Positions 19,372 through 30,321 are shown, counted from the stretch's first letter. The stretch is DNA of 64,000 nt from Siccibacter turicensis LMG 23730 (GCF_000463155.2 NZ_AWFZ01000028.1:964910-1028909); one strand, 5' to 3'. Numbers and translations are program-made. Notes: generated by a model not told the origin, from the letters alone.

Positions 19372-20232
19372 ATGAGTCAGGCGCTGAGCAATCTTCTGTC
19401 GTTACTGCATCTGGAAAAAATTGAGGAAGGTCTCTTTCGCGGCCAGAGCGAGGATCTCGGTCTGCGGCAGGTGTTTGGCGGCCAGGTAGTCGGCCAGGCA
19501 CTCTATGCGGCGAAAGAAACGGTGCCCGCGGATCGACTGGTCCACTCCTTTCACAGCTACTTTTTGCGCCCCGGCGACAGCCAGAAACCCATTGTTTACG
19601 ATGTGGAAGTGCTGCGTGACGGCAACAGCTTCAGCGCCCGCCGCGTCGCCGCGGTGCAAAACGGTAAACCTATTTTCTACATGACCGCCTCGTTCCAGGC
19701 CCCGGAGCCGGGCTTCGAGCATCAGAAAACGATGCCGTCTGCCCCCTCCCCTGACGGGCTGCCGTCGGAAACGGATATCGCCCGCAAGCTGGCGCACCTG
19801 TTGCCGCCTCAGGCCGCAGAGAAGTTCTTAAGCGACAAGCCGCTGGAGATCCGTCCGGTGGAGTTCCACAATCCGCTGAAGGGCCATACCGCCGAGCCGG
19901 CACGCCAGGTCTGGCTGCGGGCAAACGGCAGCGTGCCGGACGACCTGCGCATGCATCAGTATCTGCTGGGCTATGCCTCCGACTTCAACTTTCTGCCGGT
20001 GGCACTCCAGCCGCACGGCATCGGCTTCCTGGAGCCGGGAATGCAAGTGGCGACCATCGACCACTCGATGTGGTTCCATCGCCCGTTTAACATCAATGAA
20101 TGGCTACTCTACAGCGTGGAGAGTACCTCAGCGTCCAGCGCGCGTGGCTTTGTGCGCGGCGAGTTCTACTCTCAGGATGGCGTACTGGTCGCCTCCACGG
20201 TACAAGAAGGCGTGATGCGCAAGCGCAGCTAG
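19372..20232 (+). CDS. tesB: Acyl-CoA thioesterase II
   Basis: Hydrolyses medium- and long-chain acyl-CoA and 3-hydroxyacyl-CoA to free acids in the cytoplasm. The 286 residues equal the K-12 length and form a double hotdog fold. The catalytic triad D204 (YASDFNF), T228 ([11 protein letters not shown]) and Q278 (STVQEG) falls at exactly the E. coli positions. The start follows TTGAGGAAATGT, which includes a GAGGA site. It is divergent from ybaY and converges on amtB. Confidence 0.97.
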   Translation: MSQALSNLLSLLHLEKIEEGLFRGQSEDLGLRQVFGGQVVGQALYAAKETVPADRLVHSFHSYFLRPGDSQKPIVYDVEVLRDGNSFSARRVAAVQNGKPIFYMTASFQAPEPGFEHQKTMPSAPSPDGLPSETDIARKLAHLLPPQAAEKFLSDKPLEIRPVEFHNPLKGHTAEPARQVWLRANGSVPDDLRMHQYLLGYASDFNFLPVALQPHGIGFLEPGMQVATIDHSMWFHRPFNINEWLLYSVESTSASSARGFVRGEFYSQDGVLVASTVQEGVMRKRS

Positions 20233-20309
20233 TCCTTCGCCGCCCTCTGTCACGGGGGCGGAACCGATTTTCCCCCGTTTTGCCCCTGCATGGATACTCC
20301 CTGAGCACG

Positions 20310-20336
20310 AAAAAAAAACCTCCCGCAGGCGGGAGG
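20310..20336 (-). terminator. Terminator of glnK-amtB
   Basis: On the minus strand an 8-bp stem CCTCCCGC/GCGGGAGG is followed by nine T residues, 28 bases after the amtB stop. Confidence 0.87.
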
Positions 20337-20363
20337 CTTGAGGCTCAGGAGATACTCAAAAAA

Positions 20364-21650
20364 TCAGGCGTTGTAGGCGTTCTCGCCGTGGCTGTTGACG
20401 TCCAGCCCTTCGCGCTCCTGCTCTTCCGGGACGCGCAGGCCAACGGTCATGTCTGCCAGCTTGTAGCCGATAAACGCGACCACGCCGGACCAGACGATAG
20501 TGATACCGATACTCTCCAACTGCACCAGCACCTGATGGCCCATGGTGACGCCTTCCGCGTAGCCAACGCCGCCCAGCGAGCCGGAGGCGAAGAAGCCGGT
20601 CAGGATACAGCCGACGATGCCGCACACGCCGTGCACACCGAATACGTCACACGGGTCATCCACGCGCAGCCAGCGCTTCAGCATGGTAACACCCCACAGC
20701 CCTGCCAGACCCGCCGCCAGACCGACGATCATCGCGCCGCCGACCCCGATATAACCGCATGCCGGGGTTACGCCCACCAGGCCGGCGATCGCACCGGAGC
20801 AGGCACCGAGCAGAGAGGGTTTGCCGCGCAGCGCCCACTCACCGAATACCCAGGCAAGGATGGCGGCAGCGGTCGCGACCACGGTGTTCACGAAGGCCAG
20901 ACCGGCGATTTCGTTGGCTGAGCTTGCGGACCCGGCGTTGAAGCCGAACCAGCCGACATAGAGGATTGCGGTACCGATAAACACCATCGGCAGGTTGTGC
21001 GGTTTGAACGCTTCTTTACCAAAACCGACGCGTTTGCCGATCATGTAGGCACCTACCAGCCCTGCGACCGCGGCGTTAATGTGCACCACCGTGCCGCCTG
21101 CGAAGTCGAGCGCGCCGTGAGAGGCCAGCAGGCCGCCGCCCCAGACCATATGCGCAATCGGGATGTAGGAGAGCGTCAGCCACACCACCACGAAAATCAG
21201 CACCGCTGAGAAGCGGATACGTTCCGCCAGTGCGCCGACGATCAGGCCCACGGTGATGCAGGCAAACGAGCCCTGGAACGCCACGTGAATGTACTGATAG
21301 AAGCTGCCCATCAGGGCGGTGATCTCAATGCCTTTCAGCATCGCCCAGTCAACATTGCCGAAGAAGTTATTGCCCTCGCCAAACGCCAGCGAGTAGCCAT
21401 ACACCACCCACAGTACGCACACCAGGGCGAAGGTGACGGTCACCTGCGTCAGCATGGAGAGCACGTTTTTCCCGCGGATCAGACCGCCGTAAAACAGCGC
21501 GATACCCGGGATGGTCATGAACAGCACCAGCGCGGTGCAGATCATCATAAACGCGTTGTCGGCTTTGTCCGCCGCTGCTGGTGCAGCCAGCGCAATACCC
21601 GGCAGTAAAGCCAGCGCGCTAAGCCCTAATTTCATGGCTGTTTTTTTCAT
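20364..21650 (-). CDS. amtB: Ammonium transporter AmtB
   Basis: Trimeric inner-membrane channel that imports ammonium when nitrogen is scarce. The 428 residues match K-12. A cleavable signal peptide (about 22 residues, ending ALA) precedes eleven transmembrane helices. The twin-histidine pore (one in WGGGLLASHGALDFAGG, one in FGVHGVCG) and the conserved AERIRFSA and DDPCDVFGVHG regions are intact. The ATG at 21650 gives the K-12 length; GTG and ATG codons 6-18 bases upstream are alternatives. It is the second gene of glnK-amtB; GlnK plugs the channel when ammonium returns. Confidence 0.97.
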   Translation of the reverse strand: MKKTAMKLGLSALALLPGIALAAPAAADKADNAFMMICTALVLFMTIPGIALFYGGLIRGKNVLSMLTQVTVTFALVCVLWVVYGYSLAFGEGNNFFGNVDWAMLKGIEITALMGSFYQYIHVAFQGSFACITVGLIVGALAERIRFSAVLIFVVVWLTLSYIPIAHMVWGGGLLASHGALDFAGGTVVHINAAVAGLVGAYMIGKRVGFGKEAFKPHNLPMVFIGTAILYVGWFGFNAGSASSANEIAGLAFVNTVVATAAAILAWVFGEWALRGKPSLLGACSGAIAGLVGVTPACGYIGVGGAMIVGLAAGLAGLWGVTMLKRWLRVDDPCDVFGVHGVCGIVGCILTGFFASGSLGGVGYAEGVTMGHQVLVQLESIGITIVWSGVVAFIGYKLADMTVGLRVPEEQEREGLDVNSHGENAYNA

Positions 21651-21682
21651 TTTCATCATTCCTGTCACGAGTGGCTCAACGA

Positions 21683-22021
21683 TTACAGTGCGGCTTCGTC
21701 CGATTCGCCGGTGCGAATACGGATAACCCGTTGCAGCTCGGCAACGAAAATTTTGCCGTCGCCAATTTTGCCGGTGTAGGCGGCCTTGCTGATGACATCG
21801 ACCACTTCGTCGAGCTGATCATCGGCGATAGCCACATCAATCTTCACTTTCGGCAGGAAGTTCACGCTGTACTCCGCGCCGCGGTACAGCTCGGCATGGC
21901 CCTTCTGGCGTCCGAAGCCTTTCACTTCGGTTACGGTCAGTCCCTGAATACCAATCGACGAGAGCGCTTCACGCACGTCTTCAAGCTTGAACGGTTTGAT
22001 TACCACGGTAACCAGCTTCAT
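21683..22021 (-). CDS. glnK: Nitrogen regulatory PII protein GlnK
   Basis: A 112-residue PII signal protein that senses 2-oxoglutarate and ATP/ADP and docks on AmtB through its T-loop. The uridylylation site is Y51 in the motif YRGAEYSVNFLPK, and the C-terminal signature is TGKIGDGKIFV. GGAGGGG lies 6 bases before the ATG. A sigma-54 promoter is located 56 bases upstream, and amtB follows after 32 bases. Distinction from GlnB rests on the amtB linkage. Confidence 0.97.
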   Translation of the reverse strand: MKLVTVVIKPFKLEDVREALSSIGIQGLTVTEVKGFGRQKGHAELYRGAEYSVNFLPKVKIDVAIADDQLDEVVDVISKAAYTGKIGDGKIFVAELQRVIRIRTGESDEAAL

Positions 22022-22076
22022 AGATCCCCTCCACTCAGAATTGGGCAAATGCCGCAGCGAACACCTGAGAGGTAAA

Positions 22077-22091
22077 GCAAGCCCCGTGCCA
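22077..22091 (-). promoter_or_regulatory. Sigma-54 promoter of glnK-amtB
   Basis: The minus strand reads TGGCACGGGGCTTGC, a perfect match to the -24/-12 consensus TGGCAC-N5-TTGC. Activation would be by NtrC under nitrogen limitation. NtrC sites further upstream could not be assigned with confidence. Confidence 0.92.
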
Positions 22092-22190
22092 GAAATGAAA
22101 AGTGGCCGCATCATAGATGCCGGGCCGCTGTGTAAAGGCTGTGTCAGTACGGAAAAGGGAGAGGAACGGGCGGGAGTGAGAAAGCGGCAT

Positions 22191-22221
22191 AAAAAAACGC
22201 ACCATCAGAGTGCATGGTGCG
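22191..22221 (-). terminator. Terminator of mdlA-mdlB
   Basis: On the minus strand an 8-bp stem CGCACCAT/ATGGTGCG with an 8-base loop is followed by seven T residues, 55 bases after the mdlB stop and before the glnK promoter. Confidence 0.87.
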
Positions 22222-22276
22222 TTACGGAAATGCACCACGGCATTCAGCCGCGGTGGGAATGCGTCGTTTTAGTGCA

Positions 22277-24064
22277 TCAGGCGGTTGCCGGTTCGTCGCG
22301 GGTCGCGGCTTCCAGTTCCTCACCCGCCAGCTGCAGCTGATACATCTGCCAGTAGCGGCCCTGCTGCGCCAGCAGTTCAGCGTGGGAACCGCGCTCCACC
22401 GCCTGGCCGCGGTGCAGAACCAGAATGGTATCGGCATCAACGATGGTCGACAGACGGTGCGCGATCACCACCAGCGTGGTGCGCTGGCGTATCGCCGCCA
22501 GCGCATGGGAGATAGCCTGCTCGGTACCGGAGTCGATATTGGCCGTGGCCTCGTCCAGAATCAGGATCTGCGGGGTATCTACCAGCACGCGGGCCATCGC
22601 CAGTAGCTGCTTCTGCCCCACCGACAGATTATTGCCCTCTTCTCCCAGCCGGGTATGGATGCCGTCGCGCATGCCGCGCGCCAGCTCCGCCAGCTGAACG
22701 GTTTCCAGCACTTCCCAGACCTTCTCTTCGCTGATATCGCGCCCAAGCGTGATATTGGTAAAGAAGGAGTCGGACATCACCACCGGATCCTGCTGCACCA
22801 TCGCAACGCCGCTGCGCAGCGCCCCGTGCCCCAACCCGGAAAGCGGACGCCCGTCGAGGCGGATCTCGCCCTGGGTTAGCGGGTAGTAGCCCATCAGCAG
22901 GCTGGCGAGGGTGCTTTTTCCGCTGCCGGTATGCCCCACCAGCGCCACGAAGCTGCGCGAGGGGATATGCAGGTTGATATCCTGAAGCACCAGGCGATCG
23001 TCCCGGTAGGCAAAAGAGACGTGATCGATGTCGATATCCCCGCTGGCAAGCGGCCTGTCGTCGTGGCCGTACTGCTGGCGCGGACGATCCATCAGCTCGA
23101 ACACGCGTTCGCCCGCCACCACCGCCTGTTGCAGCATCGACTGCTGGGTGGTGAGCTCGATCAGCGGTTCGTTCAGTCGGCCAAGATAGCTGATGAACGC
23201 GTAGAGAACGCCGACCTCAATGGTGCCTTCGGCACTGAAGCCAAACAGCATCAGCAGGCCGCACAGTACCAGGGCCGAGAACAGGCTAAGCAGCGGGCGC
23301 AGCAGGAAACCGTCGAGGCGCAGGGTCTGCATGCGCGCCGTATAGTGCAGGCGGCTCGCCTGCCCCATGCGTTCGCCGAAACGCGCCTGCTGACGGAACT
23401 GCTGGATCACGCCCATTCCGCCGATCACTTCGTTGAACCCGTCGTTGATATCCGCGAGATAGGCGCGGGTGCGGCGCACAATCGGGGTGCTGTAGCGCTG
23501 ATACAGCACCATCACCACCATCACCGCTGGGAAAATCGCAATCGCCACCAGCGCCATACGCCAGTCGAGACTGAACATCGCGACCAGCATCGCCCCCACC
23601 AGCGCCGCGCTGCGCAGCACGGTGGCGACAACCATGACGTAGAGATCGCGGATCACTTCGGTATCGTTGGTGACGCGCGAGATAAGCTGCCCCACCGGCT
23701 GGGTGTCGAATGCGCTGAGGGGCTGGCGCAGCGCGGCGTCCATCGCGTCGGTACGCAGCGTCTGCACCACGCCCACCGCGGCCTGGTTAAACAGCAGCGA
23801 CTGCCAGTAGTGCAGCCCCGCAGCCAGCAGCTGTAGACAGATATAGGCAACCGCCATCCCGGCCAGCAGGCCGAGCGGCATGTACTCTTTCGCCACCATG
23901 TTGTCGATGAAATAGCTGATCAGCGCCGGGCCGCTGACCTCCGCCGCTGCGGCAACCCACAGCATCAGAATCGCCAGGTAGATCTGCTTTCGCCACGGCG
24001 AGCCGTACGCCAGCAGGCGCTTTAACGTCGGCCATACCTTGACCGGCTTCGGCAACTCACGCAT
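22277..24064 (-). CDS. mdlB: Heterodimeric ABC exporter subunit MdlB
   Basis: A 595-residue half-transporter: six-helix exporter domain (about 1-330) fused to an ATPase domain. Walker A is GHTGSGKST, Walker [13 protein letters not shown] keeps the catalytic glutamate, while the signature is LSVGQ instead of LSGGQ. The start at 24064 lies inside the last codons of mdlA (8-base overlap) and is served by AAGGAGG within mdlA, so translation is coupled. It pairs with MdlA in the inner membrane. The substrate is not established, though drugs have been proposed. Confidence 0.95.
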   Translation of the reverse strand: MRELPKPVKVWPTLKRLLAYGSPWRKQIYLAILMLWVAAAAEVSGPALISYFIDNMVAKEYMPLGLLAGMAVAYICLQLLAAGLHYWQSLLFNQAAVGVVQTLRTDAMDAALRQPLSAFDTQPVGQLISRVTNDTEVIRDLYVMVVATVLRSAALVGAMLVAMFSLDWRMALVAIAIFPAVMVVMVLYQRYSTPIVRRTRAYLADINDGFNEVIGGMGVIQQFRQQARFGERMGQASRLHYTARMQTLRLDGFLLRPLLSLFSALVLCGLLMLFGFSAEGTIEVGVLYAFISYLGRLNEPLIELTTQQSMLQQAVVAGERVFELMDRPRQQYGHDDRPLASGDIDIDHVSFAYRDDRLVLQDINLHIPSRSFVALVGHTGSGKSTLASLLMGYYPLTQGEIRLDGRPLSGLGHGALRSGVAMVQQDPVVMSDSFFTNITLGRDISEEKVWEVLETVQLAELARGMRDGIHTRLGEEGNNLSVGQKQLLAMARVLVDTPQILILDEATANIDSGTEQAISHALAAIRQRTTLVVIAHRLSTIVDADTILVLHRGQAVERGSHAELLAQQGRYWQMYQLQLAGEELEAATRDEPATA

Positions 24065-25832
24065 TGCTGGCCTCCTTGTCATTCACGTCCGGTTCGTCGT
24101 CCAGCGCCGCCTCCAGCTGTTGATAGCGATACATATCGCGGTACCAGCCGGGTTTCGCCGCCAGGCTGTCGTGATCGCCACGCTGGGCGATCTGCCCGTG
24201 CTGCAATACCAGAATTTCATTGGCTTCGGTCAGGGCCGACAGGCGGTGCGCGCTGATAATAATGGTGCGGCCTTCGCCCCACTGGCGCAGGTTGTGCAGG
24301 ATCTGGTGCTCGGTGCGGCCATCCACCGCCGACAGCGCATCGTCCAGGATGAGGATTTCCGCCTCAAGCAGTAGCGCACGGGCAATAGAGAGGCGCTGCT
24401 TCTGGCCGCCGGAGAGCATCACGCCGCGCTCACCCACTTCGGTGTCGTAGCCCTGAGGCAGGCGCAGGATATCCTTGTGCACGCTGGCAAGCTTCGCCGC
24501 CTGCTCAATCTCCTGCTGGGTGGCGCCGGGTTTCCCGAGGGCGATGTTGTTTGCCACGCTGTCAGAGAACAGGAACGGGGTCTGGTTGACCACCGCCAGC
24601 CGGGCGCGCCAGGCATTAAGCTGAAGACGCGGGAGCGGGACGCCGCTGAAGGCAATCTCCCCCTCATCCACGTCAAAGTGGCGCTGCACCAGCGACAGCA
24701 CGGTGGTTTTCCCGGCCCCGGTCGGGCCGCACAGGCCCAGCATCTGGCCCGGTTTGAGCGTGAAATGCACGTCGGTCAGGGTCGGTTTCGCCGCCTGCGG
24801 CCAGGCAAAGCGGTCGATCGCCACGCGCAGCGTGCCGCGCCCTTCCGGTACCGGTTCGCTACCATCCTTCACCACCGGCGCTTCGGCCAGCATGTCGCGG
24901 ATGCGGGTGTAGGCTGCGCTGCCGCGCTCGACGATGTTGAACATCCACGCCAGCGCCAGCATCGGCCAGATCATCAGCCCAAGGTACATGGTAAAACTGG
25001 TCAGCTCGCCGAGGGTCAGGGTGCCGTTTACCACCATCCAGCTGCCGCCGCCGATGGCCAGCAGGTTCGCCATCCCGATGGCGATGTAGATAGTCGGGTC
25101 GAAACGGGCATCTACCCGGGCGACGCGCATGTTTTTCGCGCCGGTATCCTGAGCATCTGCGGCAAACAGCGCCGACTGGCGATCCTCCAGCCCGAAGGCT
25201 TTGATCATCCGGATGCTGGTCAGGCTCTCCTGGGTACGGGCGTTGAGCGAGGAGAATGCCGCCTGCGCCAGCTTAAAGCGGTTGTGCAGCTGGTCGCCGT
25301 AGCGTTTGATAATGATCGCCATCACCGGCATCGGCAGCAAGGCCAGCAGCGTCAGCTGCCAGCTGATCTGCGTGGACATAACGATCAGCACCACGCAGCC
25401 CATCACCAGCGAATCCACCAGGGTTAACACCCCTTCCCCGGCGGCAAACACCACGCGGTCCACGTCGTTGGTGGCGCGCGCCATCAGATCCCCGGTGCGG
25501 TGACGCAGGTAAAATTCCGGGTGCTGACGGCTGAGCTGGCGGTAGAAATCTTCCCGCAGCTCCACCGCGAGCTGATAGGACGCGCCGAACAGCAGAACGC
25601 GCCAGACGTAGCGCAGCAGATAAACCACCACGGCGATCGCCACCAGTAAGCCTATCCACTTCATCAGCCAGGTGGTGGAGTAGTGCTGTTGGGTGATGCC
25701 ATCCACGACGATGCCCACCACTTTCGGCGGAACCAGCTGGAGAATGGCAATGAGAATAAGCAGGCATACAGCCCCGAGGTAGCGACGCCACTCCCGGGTA
25801 AAGTACCAGCTTAACTGAGCAAATAATCGCAC
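24057..25832 (-). CDS. mdlA: Heterodimeric ABC exporter subunit MdlA
   Basis: A 591-residue half-transporter with six transmembrane helices (about 15-310) and an ATPase domain. Walker [10 protein letters not shown] is at 369-377 and the signature is canonical LSGGQ. Walker B reads [12 protein letters not shown], so the usual catalytic glutamate is aspartate. Together with MdlB's LSVGQ, this marks one degenerate ATP site, as is typical of heterodimeric exporters. GTG start with AGGA about 10 bases upstream. decR lies upstream on the same strand after a 134-base gap. Confidence 0.95.
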   Translation of the reverse strand: MRLFAQLSWYFTREWRRYLGAVCLLILIAILQLVPPKVVGIVVDGITQQHYSTTWLMKWIGLLVAIAVVVYLLRYVWRVLLFGASYQLAVELREDFYRQLSRQHPEFYLRHRTGDLMARATNDVDRVVFAAGEGVLTLVDSLVMGCVVLIVMSTQISWQLTLLALLPMPVMAIIIKRYGDQLHNRFKLAQAAFSSLNARTQESLTSIRMIKAFGLEDRQSALFAADAQDTGAKNMRVARVDARFDPTIYIAIGMANLLAIGGGSWMVVNGTLTLGELTSFTMYLGLMIWPMLALAWMFNIVERGSAAYTRIRDMLAEAPVVKDGSEPVPEGRGTLRVAIDRFAWPQAAKPTLTDVHFTLKPGQMLGLCGPTGAGKTTVLSLVQRHFDVDEGEIAFSGVPLPRLQLNAWRARLAVVNQTPFLFSDSVANNIALGKPGATQQEIEQAAKLASVHKDILRLPQGYDTEVGERGVMLSGGQKQRLSIARALLLEAEILILDDALSAVDGRTEHQILHNLRQWGEGRTIIISAHRLSALTEANEILVLQHGQIAQRGDHDSLAAKPGWYRDMYRYQQLEAALDDEPDVNDKEASNA

Positions 25833-25966
25833 GCGGTAATTTCCTGGTTGGGTAATTCAACAATCAATAAGGATGGGTGGCCCTGCAGGCGCTCAGGACG
25901 TTTCGATTCTAGTCTGAGCAGGATTTATGTCAAAAATGAGAATAAAAACAGCCGCTACCACAAAAA

Positions 25967-26431
25967 CTATGGCGCATTTATCGGCAGCGCGGTGGTGTAT
26001 TTTATCTGTTCCATAGCAAAACTTGAGGTGACATCGGACAGACCGGGCATGCGGTTAACCAGCCGCTTGTAGAAGTCGTCGTAGCGTTTCATATCTGCAA
26101 CCTGCACCTGCATCAGATAGTCGTACTCGCCGGCCATGCGCCAGAACCCCAGCACTTCCGGCATCTCCTCAACCACGGCTACGAACTGGCTGTACCAGGC
26201 GCTGCTGTGCTGCTGGGTTTTGATCAGCATAAACGCGGTCAGCCCCAGCCCGAGCTTTTCGCCGTTAAGCAGCGCCACGCGGCCACGGATAATCCCTTCA
26301 TCTTCCAGGCGCTTAAGCCGTTTCCAGCAGGGCGTGGTCGTCAGATTAACGGCATCCGCCAGCGCCTGCAAAGAGAGCGTGCAGTCTTCCTGCAGCAGCG
26401 AAAGCAGTTTCTGGTCAATTTTATCTATCAT
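25967..26431 (-). CDS. decR: Lrp/AsnC-type regulator of cysteine detoxification
   Basis: A 154-residue Lrp-family regulator, very close to K-12 DecR (YbaO). It has an N-terminal helix-turn-helix ([30 protein letters not shown]) and a C-terminal RAM domain ([25 protein letters not shown]). E. coli DecR responds to cysteine and activates cysteine desulfidation genes. Here it faces a cysteine desulfhydrase-like gene 115 bases away, which it probably controls. The ATG at 26431 follows AGGA; a start 30 bases earlier would add residues absent from K-12. Confidence 0.94.
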   Translation of the reverse strand: MIDKIDQKLLSLLQEDCTLSLQALADAVNLTTTPCWKRLKRLEDEGIIRGRVALLNGEKLGLGLTAFMLIKTQQHSSAWYSQFVAVVEEMPEVLGFWRMAGEYDYLMQVQVADMKRYDDFYKRLVNRMPGLSDVTSSFAMEQIKYTTALPINAP

Positions 26432-26546
26432 AGCGGCTTTCCTGAGAAAAATTTTCTCCATAGTGCGAAATATGCAGGCTAAATGGCAATTAATTTTTCC
26501 GCGCTTTGCTTTACGCTAGGCACAAAATGACAAACGGATTGCCACC

Positions 26547-27593
26547 ATGAATCGCGCCTTCGTAAACCACGCCATCAACGAAATTAACGCCGACTTTCAG
26601 CGCTCGGCGGATACGCATCTCATCCGCCTTACCCTGCCCGCGTTTCCCGGCATCAACATCTACCTGAAGGATGAGAGCACCCATCCCACCGGCAGCCTGA
26701 AGCACCGCCTCGCCCGCTCGCTGTTTCTCTATGGCCTGAGCAACGGCTGGATTAACGAAGGCACAACCATTGTGGAGTCATCGTCCGGCTCCACCGCCGT
26801 GTCGGAGGCCTACTTCGCCCGTCTGCTCGGCCTGCCGTTTATCGCCGTGATGCCCTCCTGCACCGCGAAGCGCAAAATCGAGCAGATCGCCTTTTACGGC
26901 GGGCGCTGCCACTTTGTTGAAAGCGCCTGTGAGATTTATGAGGCTTCGGAAACCCTCGCCCGGGAGCTGCGCGGCCACTATATGGACCAGTTCACCTACG
27001 CGGAGCGGGCCACCGACTGGCGCGGCAACAACAACATCGCCGAGAGCATCTTCCGCCAGATGTCACACGAGCCGCACCCGGTGCCGGACTACATCGTGAT
27101 GAGCGCCGGCACCGGCGGTACCTCGGCAACCCTTGGCCGCTATCTGCGTTACCAGGGACATGCCACAAAGCTGATGGTGGTGGATCCGGAAAACTCGGTG
27201 TTTATGGATTACTGGCAGCAGCGCGATCCGGCGCTGAAAAGCCAGGTCGGCAGCCGCATCGAAGGCATTGGCCGACCGCGCGTCGAGCCGTCGTTTATTC
27301 CTGATGTGATTGACGAGATGATGCGGGTGCCGGATGCCGCATCCATCGCGACGCTCGGCTGGCTGGAGGGACTGCTGGGCCGCAAGGTGGGCGCGTCAAC
27401 CGGAACCAATATGTGGGGCGTGCTGCAGCTCGCCGCACGGATGCGCGCGGAGGGCCGACGCGGTGCTATCGTGACGCTGCTGTGCGACAGCGGCGAACGC
27501 TATCTCGACACCTGTTACAACCCGGAGTGGGTAGCGAAGCAGTTCGGGGATATCAGCGACTGGCGCAAGGCCATTGCTGAGCTGAACGCATAA
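26547..27593 (+). CDS. cdsH: PLP-dependent cysteine desulfhydrase, CdsH-like
   Basis: A 348-residue fold-type II PLP enzyme of the cysteine synthase family. The Schiff-base lysine is K52 ([11 protein letters not shown]), the substrate loop [11 protein letters not shown], and the phosphate-binding loop [14 protein letters not shown]. Salmonella CdsH and Pantoea CcdA, which sit next to a YbaO-type regulator, break L-cysteine into pyruvate, ammonia and sulfide; the same divergent layout here supports that role over synthesis. K-12 lacks it at this position. The ribosome site is weak (CGGATTG). The call is family plus context. Confidence 0.82.
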   Translation: MNRAFVNHAINEINADFQRSADTHLIRLTLPAFPGINIYLKDESTHPTGSLKHRLARSLFLYGLSNGWINEGTTIVESSSGSTAVSEAYFARLLGLPFIAVMPSCTAKRKIEQIAFYGGRCHFVESACEIYEASETLARELRGHYMDQFTYAERATDWRGNNNIAESIFRQMSHEPHPVPDYIVMSAGTGGTSATLGRYLRYQGHATKLMVVDPENSVFMDYWQQRDPALKSQVGSRIEGIGRPRVEPSFIPDVIDEMMRVPDAASIATLGWLEGLLGRKVGASTGTNMWGVLQLAARMRAEGRRGAIVTLLCDSGERYLDTCYNPEWVAKQFGDISDWRKAIAELNA

Positions 27594-27619
27594 AAAAAAG
27601 CCGGGGTTAGCGCCCGGCT
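27592..27619 (-). terminator. Terminator of cof
   Basis: On the minus strand a 7-bp stem AGCCGGG/CCCGGCT with a 7-base loop is followed by eight T residues. It lies 18 bases after the cof stop and overlaps the stop codon of the convergent cdsH. Confidence 0.8.
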
Positions 27620-27636
27620 TGCTGGAAGAGCCTCAT

Positions 27637-28455
27637 CTATTCGGGGGAATAAGGAAGGTCAGAATGGTCCAGCCAATGAGATAAATAGTGGGATACTGCC
27701 TGACTCTGACAGTGACCAATCACCGGCAGATGCGGCAGCGCGGAGATCAGCTGCGGCATGGCGTTACCCATGATCAGGCCATGTCCCACCTGAGAAAGCA
27801 TTTCACGATCGTTCATGGCATCGCCAAACGCCATGCACTCCGCGAGCGAAACGCCCAGATGTTCGCTCAGCACCGCCAGCGCCGCCCCTTTATTACAGCC
27901 GGGCGGCAGCACTTCCAGACACTCGAAGGCAGAAAAGCACAGGTGCGCACTGTCGCCCAGCGCGTCGCTGAGCTGCAGCCTAAGCTGCTCCAGATCGGCA
28001 TGGTCGCCGACAAAACAGATTTTGGTGACCTCGTCAGTCGGCAGACGTTTGAGATCCGCCACCTGATATTCAAACCCGCTCATGCCATGCGCTACTAATA
28101 GCCAGGGCAGCGCTTTATCGGTAAACCAGCCGCGATCGTTGAACACGTGCATGCTGGCGGTGGTATTCCACTCGCCGTGCAGGACGCGCTCCGCGACCTG
28201 CGGGGTTAAATCCTGCGCGTGCAGCAGCTCGCCTTCAAAGGTGTGGATGCGCGTTCCGTTGCCGGTGATAAGAAACGCCTCCAGCCCCAGATTCGCCACC
28301 AGCTGGCGCATCTCCAGCGCGTGGCGCCCGGTGGCAAAGGCCAGCGTGATGTCCCGCTCGCGCAGGCGCTTCAGGGTGGCAAGCGTGGCATCGCCGAGGC
28401 GGTGGTCCGGCATCAGCAGCGTGCCGTCCATATCAAATGCAGCCAGTCGGGCCAT
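27637..28455 (-). CDS. cof: HMP-PP phosphatase, HAD family (Cof)
   Basis: A 272-residue Cof-type haloacid dehalogenase phosphatase, the K-12 length. The nucleophile motif DMDGT (D8, D10) is at the N-terminus. Motif II is ATG in TLAFATGRH, the lysine is in GCNKGAAL, and motif III is [10 protein letters not shown]. In E. coli it dephosphorylates the thiamin intermediate HMP-PP and other phosphates. It is divergent from ybaE and ends in its own terminator. Confidence 0.94.
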   Translation of the reverse strand: MARLAAFDMDGTLLMPDHRLGDATLATLKRLRERDITLAFATGRHALEMRQLVANLGLEAFLITGNGTRIHTFEGELLHAQDLTPQVAERVLHGEWNTTASMHVFNDRGWFTDKALPWLLVAHGMSGFEYQVADLKRLPTDEVTKICFVGDHADLEQLRLQLSDALGDSAHLCFSAFECLEVLPPGCNKGAALAVLSEHLGVSLAECMAFGDAMNDREMLSQVGHGLIMGNAMPQLISALPHLPVIGHCQSQAVSHYLSHWLDHSDLPYSPE

Positions 28456-28554
28456 GGTGTCTCCAGAAGAGGGAAATCAAGGATGAGCGAAAGTATTGCC
28501 TGGTATATACGGAACTAATAGGGAATACTTGCAAAAAATTGTTCAGGGTTTCCT

Positions 28555-30291
28555 GTGCGCCTCGCAAACAGACTCAACCAGTTTCAACGACTGTGGCAGC
28601 CCTCCCTGGGCGCGCCGCAGCAGGCCACCGTGGCAGAACTTGCCGAACGCTGCTTTTGCAGCGAGCGTCATATGCGCACGCTGCTTCGCCAGGCGCAGCT
28701 TGCCGGCTGGCTGACGTGGGAGGCGCAATCGGGACGCGGCAAACGCGGTACCCTCACCTTCCACACCTCGCCCCACAGCCTGCGCGGAACGCTGATGGAG
28801 CAGGCGCTCACCCGCGGCCACTCGCAGAACGCGCTGGAGCTGACCCGGCTGGCCCCTGAGCAACTCCGGCATCTGCTTCAGCCTTTCCTTGGCGGCCAGT
28901 GGCAGAACGATACCCCCACGCTGCGTATCCCCTACTACCGCCCGCTGGAGCCGCTCAGGCCAGGCTTTCTGCCGGGGCGCGCCGAGCAGCACCTTGCCGG
29001 GCAGATATTCTCCGGGATCACCCGTTTCGATTCCGACAGCGCCGAGCCGCAGGGCGATCTGGCCCATCACTGGCAGGTCAGCCCCGACGGCTGCGTATGG
29101 CAGTTTTACATCCGCTCCACCCTGCACTGGCATAACGGCGAGCGCATCGAAACCCACCAGCTTCAGGCGCGCCTGCAGCTCCTGCTGAGCGATCCACCGC
29201 TGGCGCGGCTGTTCGCCAGCGTGAAACAGATTGAGGTGCCGCATGCCCGCTGCCTGACCTTCCGCCTGCACTACCCCGATTACTGGCTGCCGTGGCGGCT
29301 GGCGAGCTACTGTAGCCGCCTGGCGCACCCGGATAACACACAGCTTGGCAGCGGGCCGTTTAGGCTGGTGGCCTTTAAACCAGACCTGGTGCGGCTGGAG
29401 TGCCATGAAAGCTGGCATCTGCAGCATCCGGTGCTGAAGGCGATTGAGTACTGGATCACCCCTCAGCTGTTTGAGCGGGAGATGGGCACCAGCTGTCGGC
29501 ATCCGGCGCAGATCGCCATTGGCGATCCGGACGAGCTGACCACGCTGCGGCCGGTCAGTAACAGCATCAGTCTGGGGTTCTGCTACCTCGCGGTTCGCCA
29601 GCACGGCTCGCTCAGCCGCGCTCAGGCGCGACGCATCATGCAGATTATTCACCAGAGCGGCATCCTGGATACCCTGCCGCTGGATGAGAACCTCATTACC
29701 CCAACGACAGAGCTGGTGCCGGGGCTCACCATCCCCGACTGGCCACCGCATGCCGAGGCGCTCCAGCGCCAGTTGACGCTGGTGTACCACCTTCCCGGCG
29801 AGCTCCACACCATGGCCGCCCAGCTGGAACGCTACTTTGCCGATCTCGGCTGCACGCTCAACGTGCTGTTTCACAATGCCAAAAACTGGACCGGTTGCGC
29901 CCAGCTTGCCGGGGCAGATTTGGTGATGGGCGACAGGCTGATTGGCGAAGCGCCGGAGTACACCCTGGAGCAGTGGCTGCGCAGCGATGTGCTGTGGCCG
30001 GCATTACTGACCGCGGAGCAGTATGCGCAGCTTCAGACCACGTTGAACGTGGTACAGGCCGAGCCCCGGCACGCGCAGCGCAATGCTGGCTTACATCGGG
30101 TGCTGGCCGCACTGATGGACGATGCGGTGCTGACGCCGCTGTTTAACTACCGCTACCAGATTAGCGCTCCGCCCGGCGTCAATGGCATTCATCTCAACGC
30201 GCTGGGCTGGTTCGATTTCACCCGCGCCTGGCTACCGCCGCCGGAAATCCGTGAAGAAGCTGGAGGGCGTGGCCCTGGGGCGTTACCATAG
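28555..30291 (+). CDS. ybaE: SgrR-like regulator with solute-binding domain (YbaE)
   Basis: A 578-residue protein with an SgrR-type N-terminal DNA-binding domain (about 1-115; ATVAELAERCFCSERHMRTLL) and a C-terminal domain related to periplasmic peptide-binding proteins (about 165-560; LHWHNGERIETHQL). The absence of a signal peptide places it in the cytoplasm. The layout resembles SgrR, the glucose-phosphate stress regulator; the YbaE target is not known. GTG start with CAGGG 7 bases upstream. queC follows 30 bases downstream. Confidence 0.9.
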   Translation: MRLANRLNQFQRLWQPSLGAPQQATVAELAERCFCSERHMRTLLRQAQLAGWLTWEAQSGRGKRGTLTFHTSPHSLRGTLMEQALTRGHSQNALELTRLAPEQLRHLLQPFLGGQWQNDTPTLRIPYYRPLEPLRPGFLPGRAEQHLAGQIFSGITRFDSDSAEPQGDLAHHWQVSPDGCVWQFYIRSTLHWHNGERIETHQLQARLQLLLSDPPLARLFASVKQIEVPHARCLTFRLHYPDYWLPWRLASYCSRLAHPDNTQLGSGPFRLVAFKPDLVRLECHESWHLQHPVLKAIEYWITPQLFEREMGTSCRHPAQIAIGDPDELTTLRPVSNSISLGFCYLAVRQHGSLSRAQARRIMQIIHQSGILDTLPLDENLITPTTELVPGLTIPDWPPHAEALQRQLTLVYHLPGELHTMAAQLERYFADLGCTLNVLFHNAKNWTGCAQLAGADLVMGDRLIGEAPEYTLEQWLRSDVLWPALLTAEQYAQLQTTLNVVQAEPRHAQRNAGLHRVLAALMDDAVLTPLFNYRYQISAPPGVNGIHLNALGWFDFTRAWLPPPEIREEAGGRGPGALP

Positions 30292-30321
30292 CGGCCACTG
30301 CCGTCAACAACAGGAACGATT

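Noticed and set aside
22198-22240. NtrC-like GCACCA/TGGTGC sites upstream of glnK
   Set aside because: The half-sites form the stem of the mdlB terminator and their spacing does not fit the 17-bp NtrC consensus.
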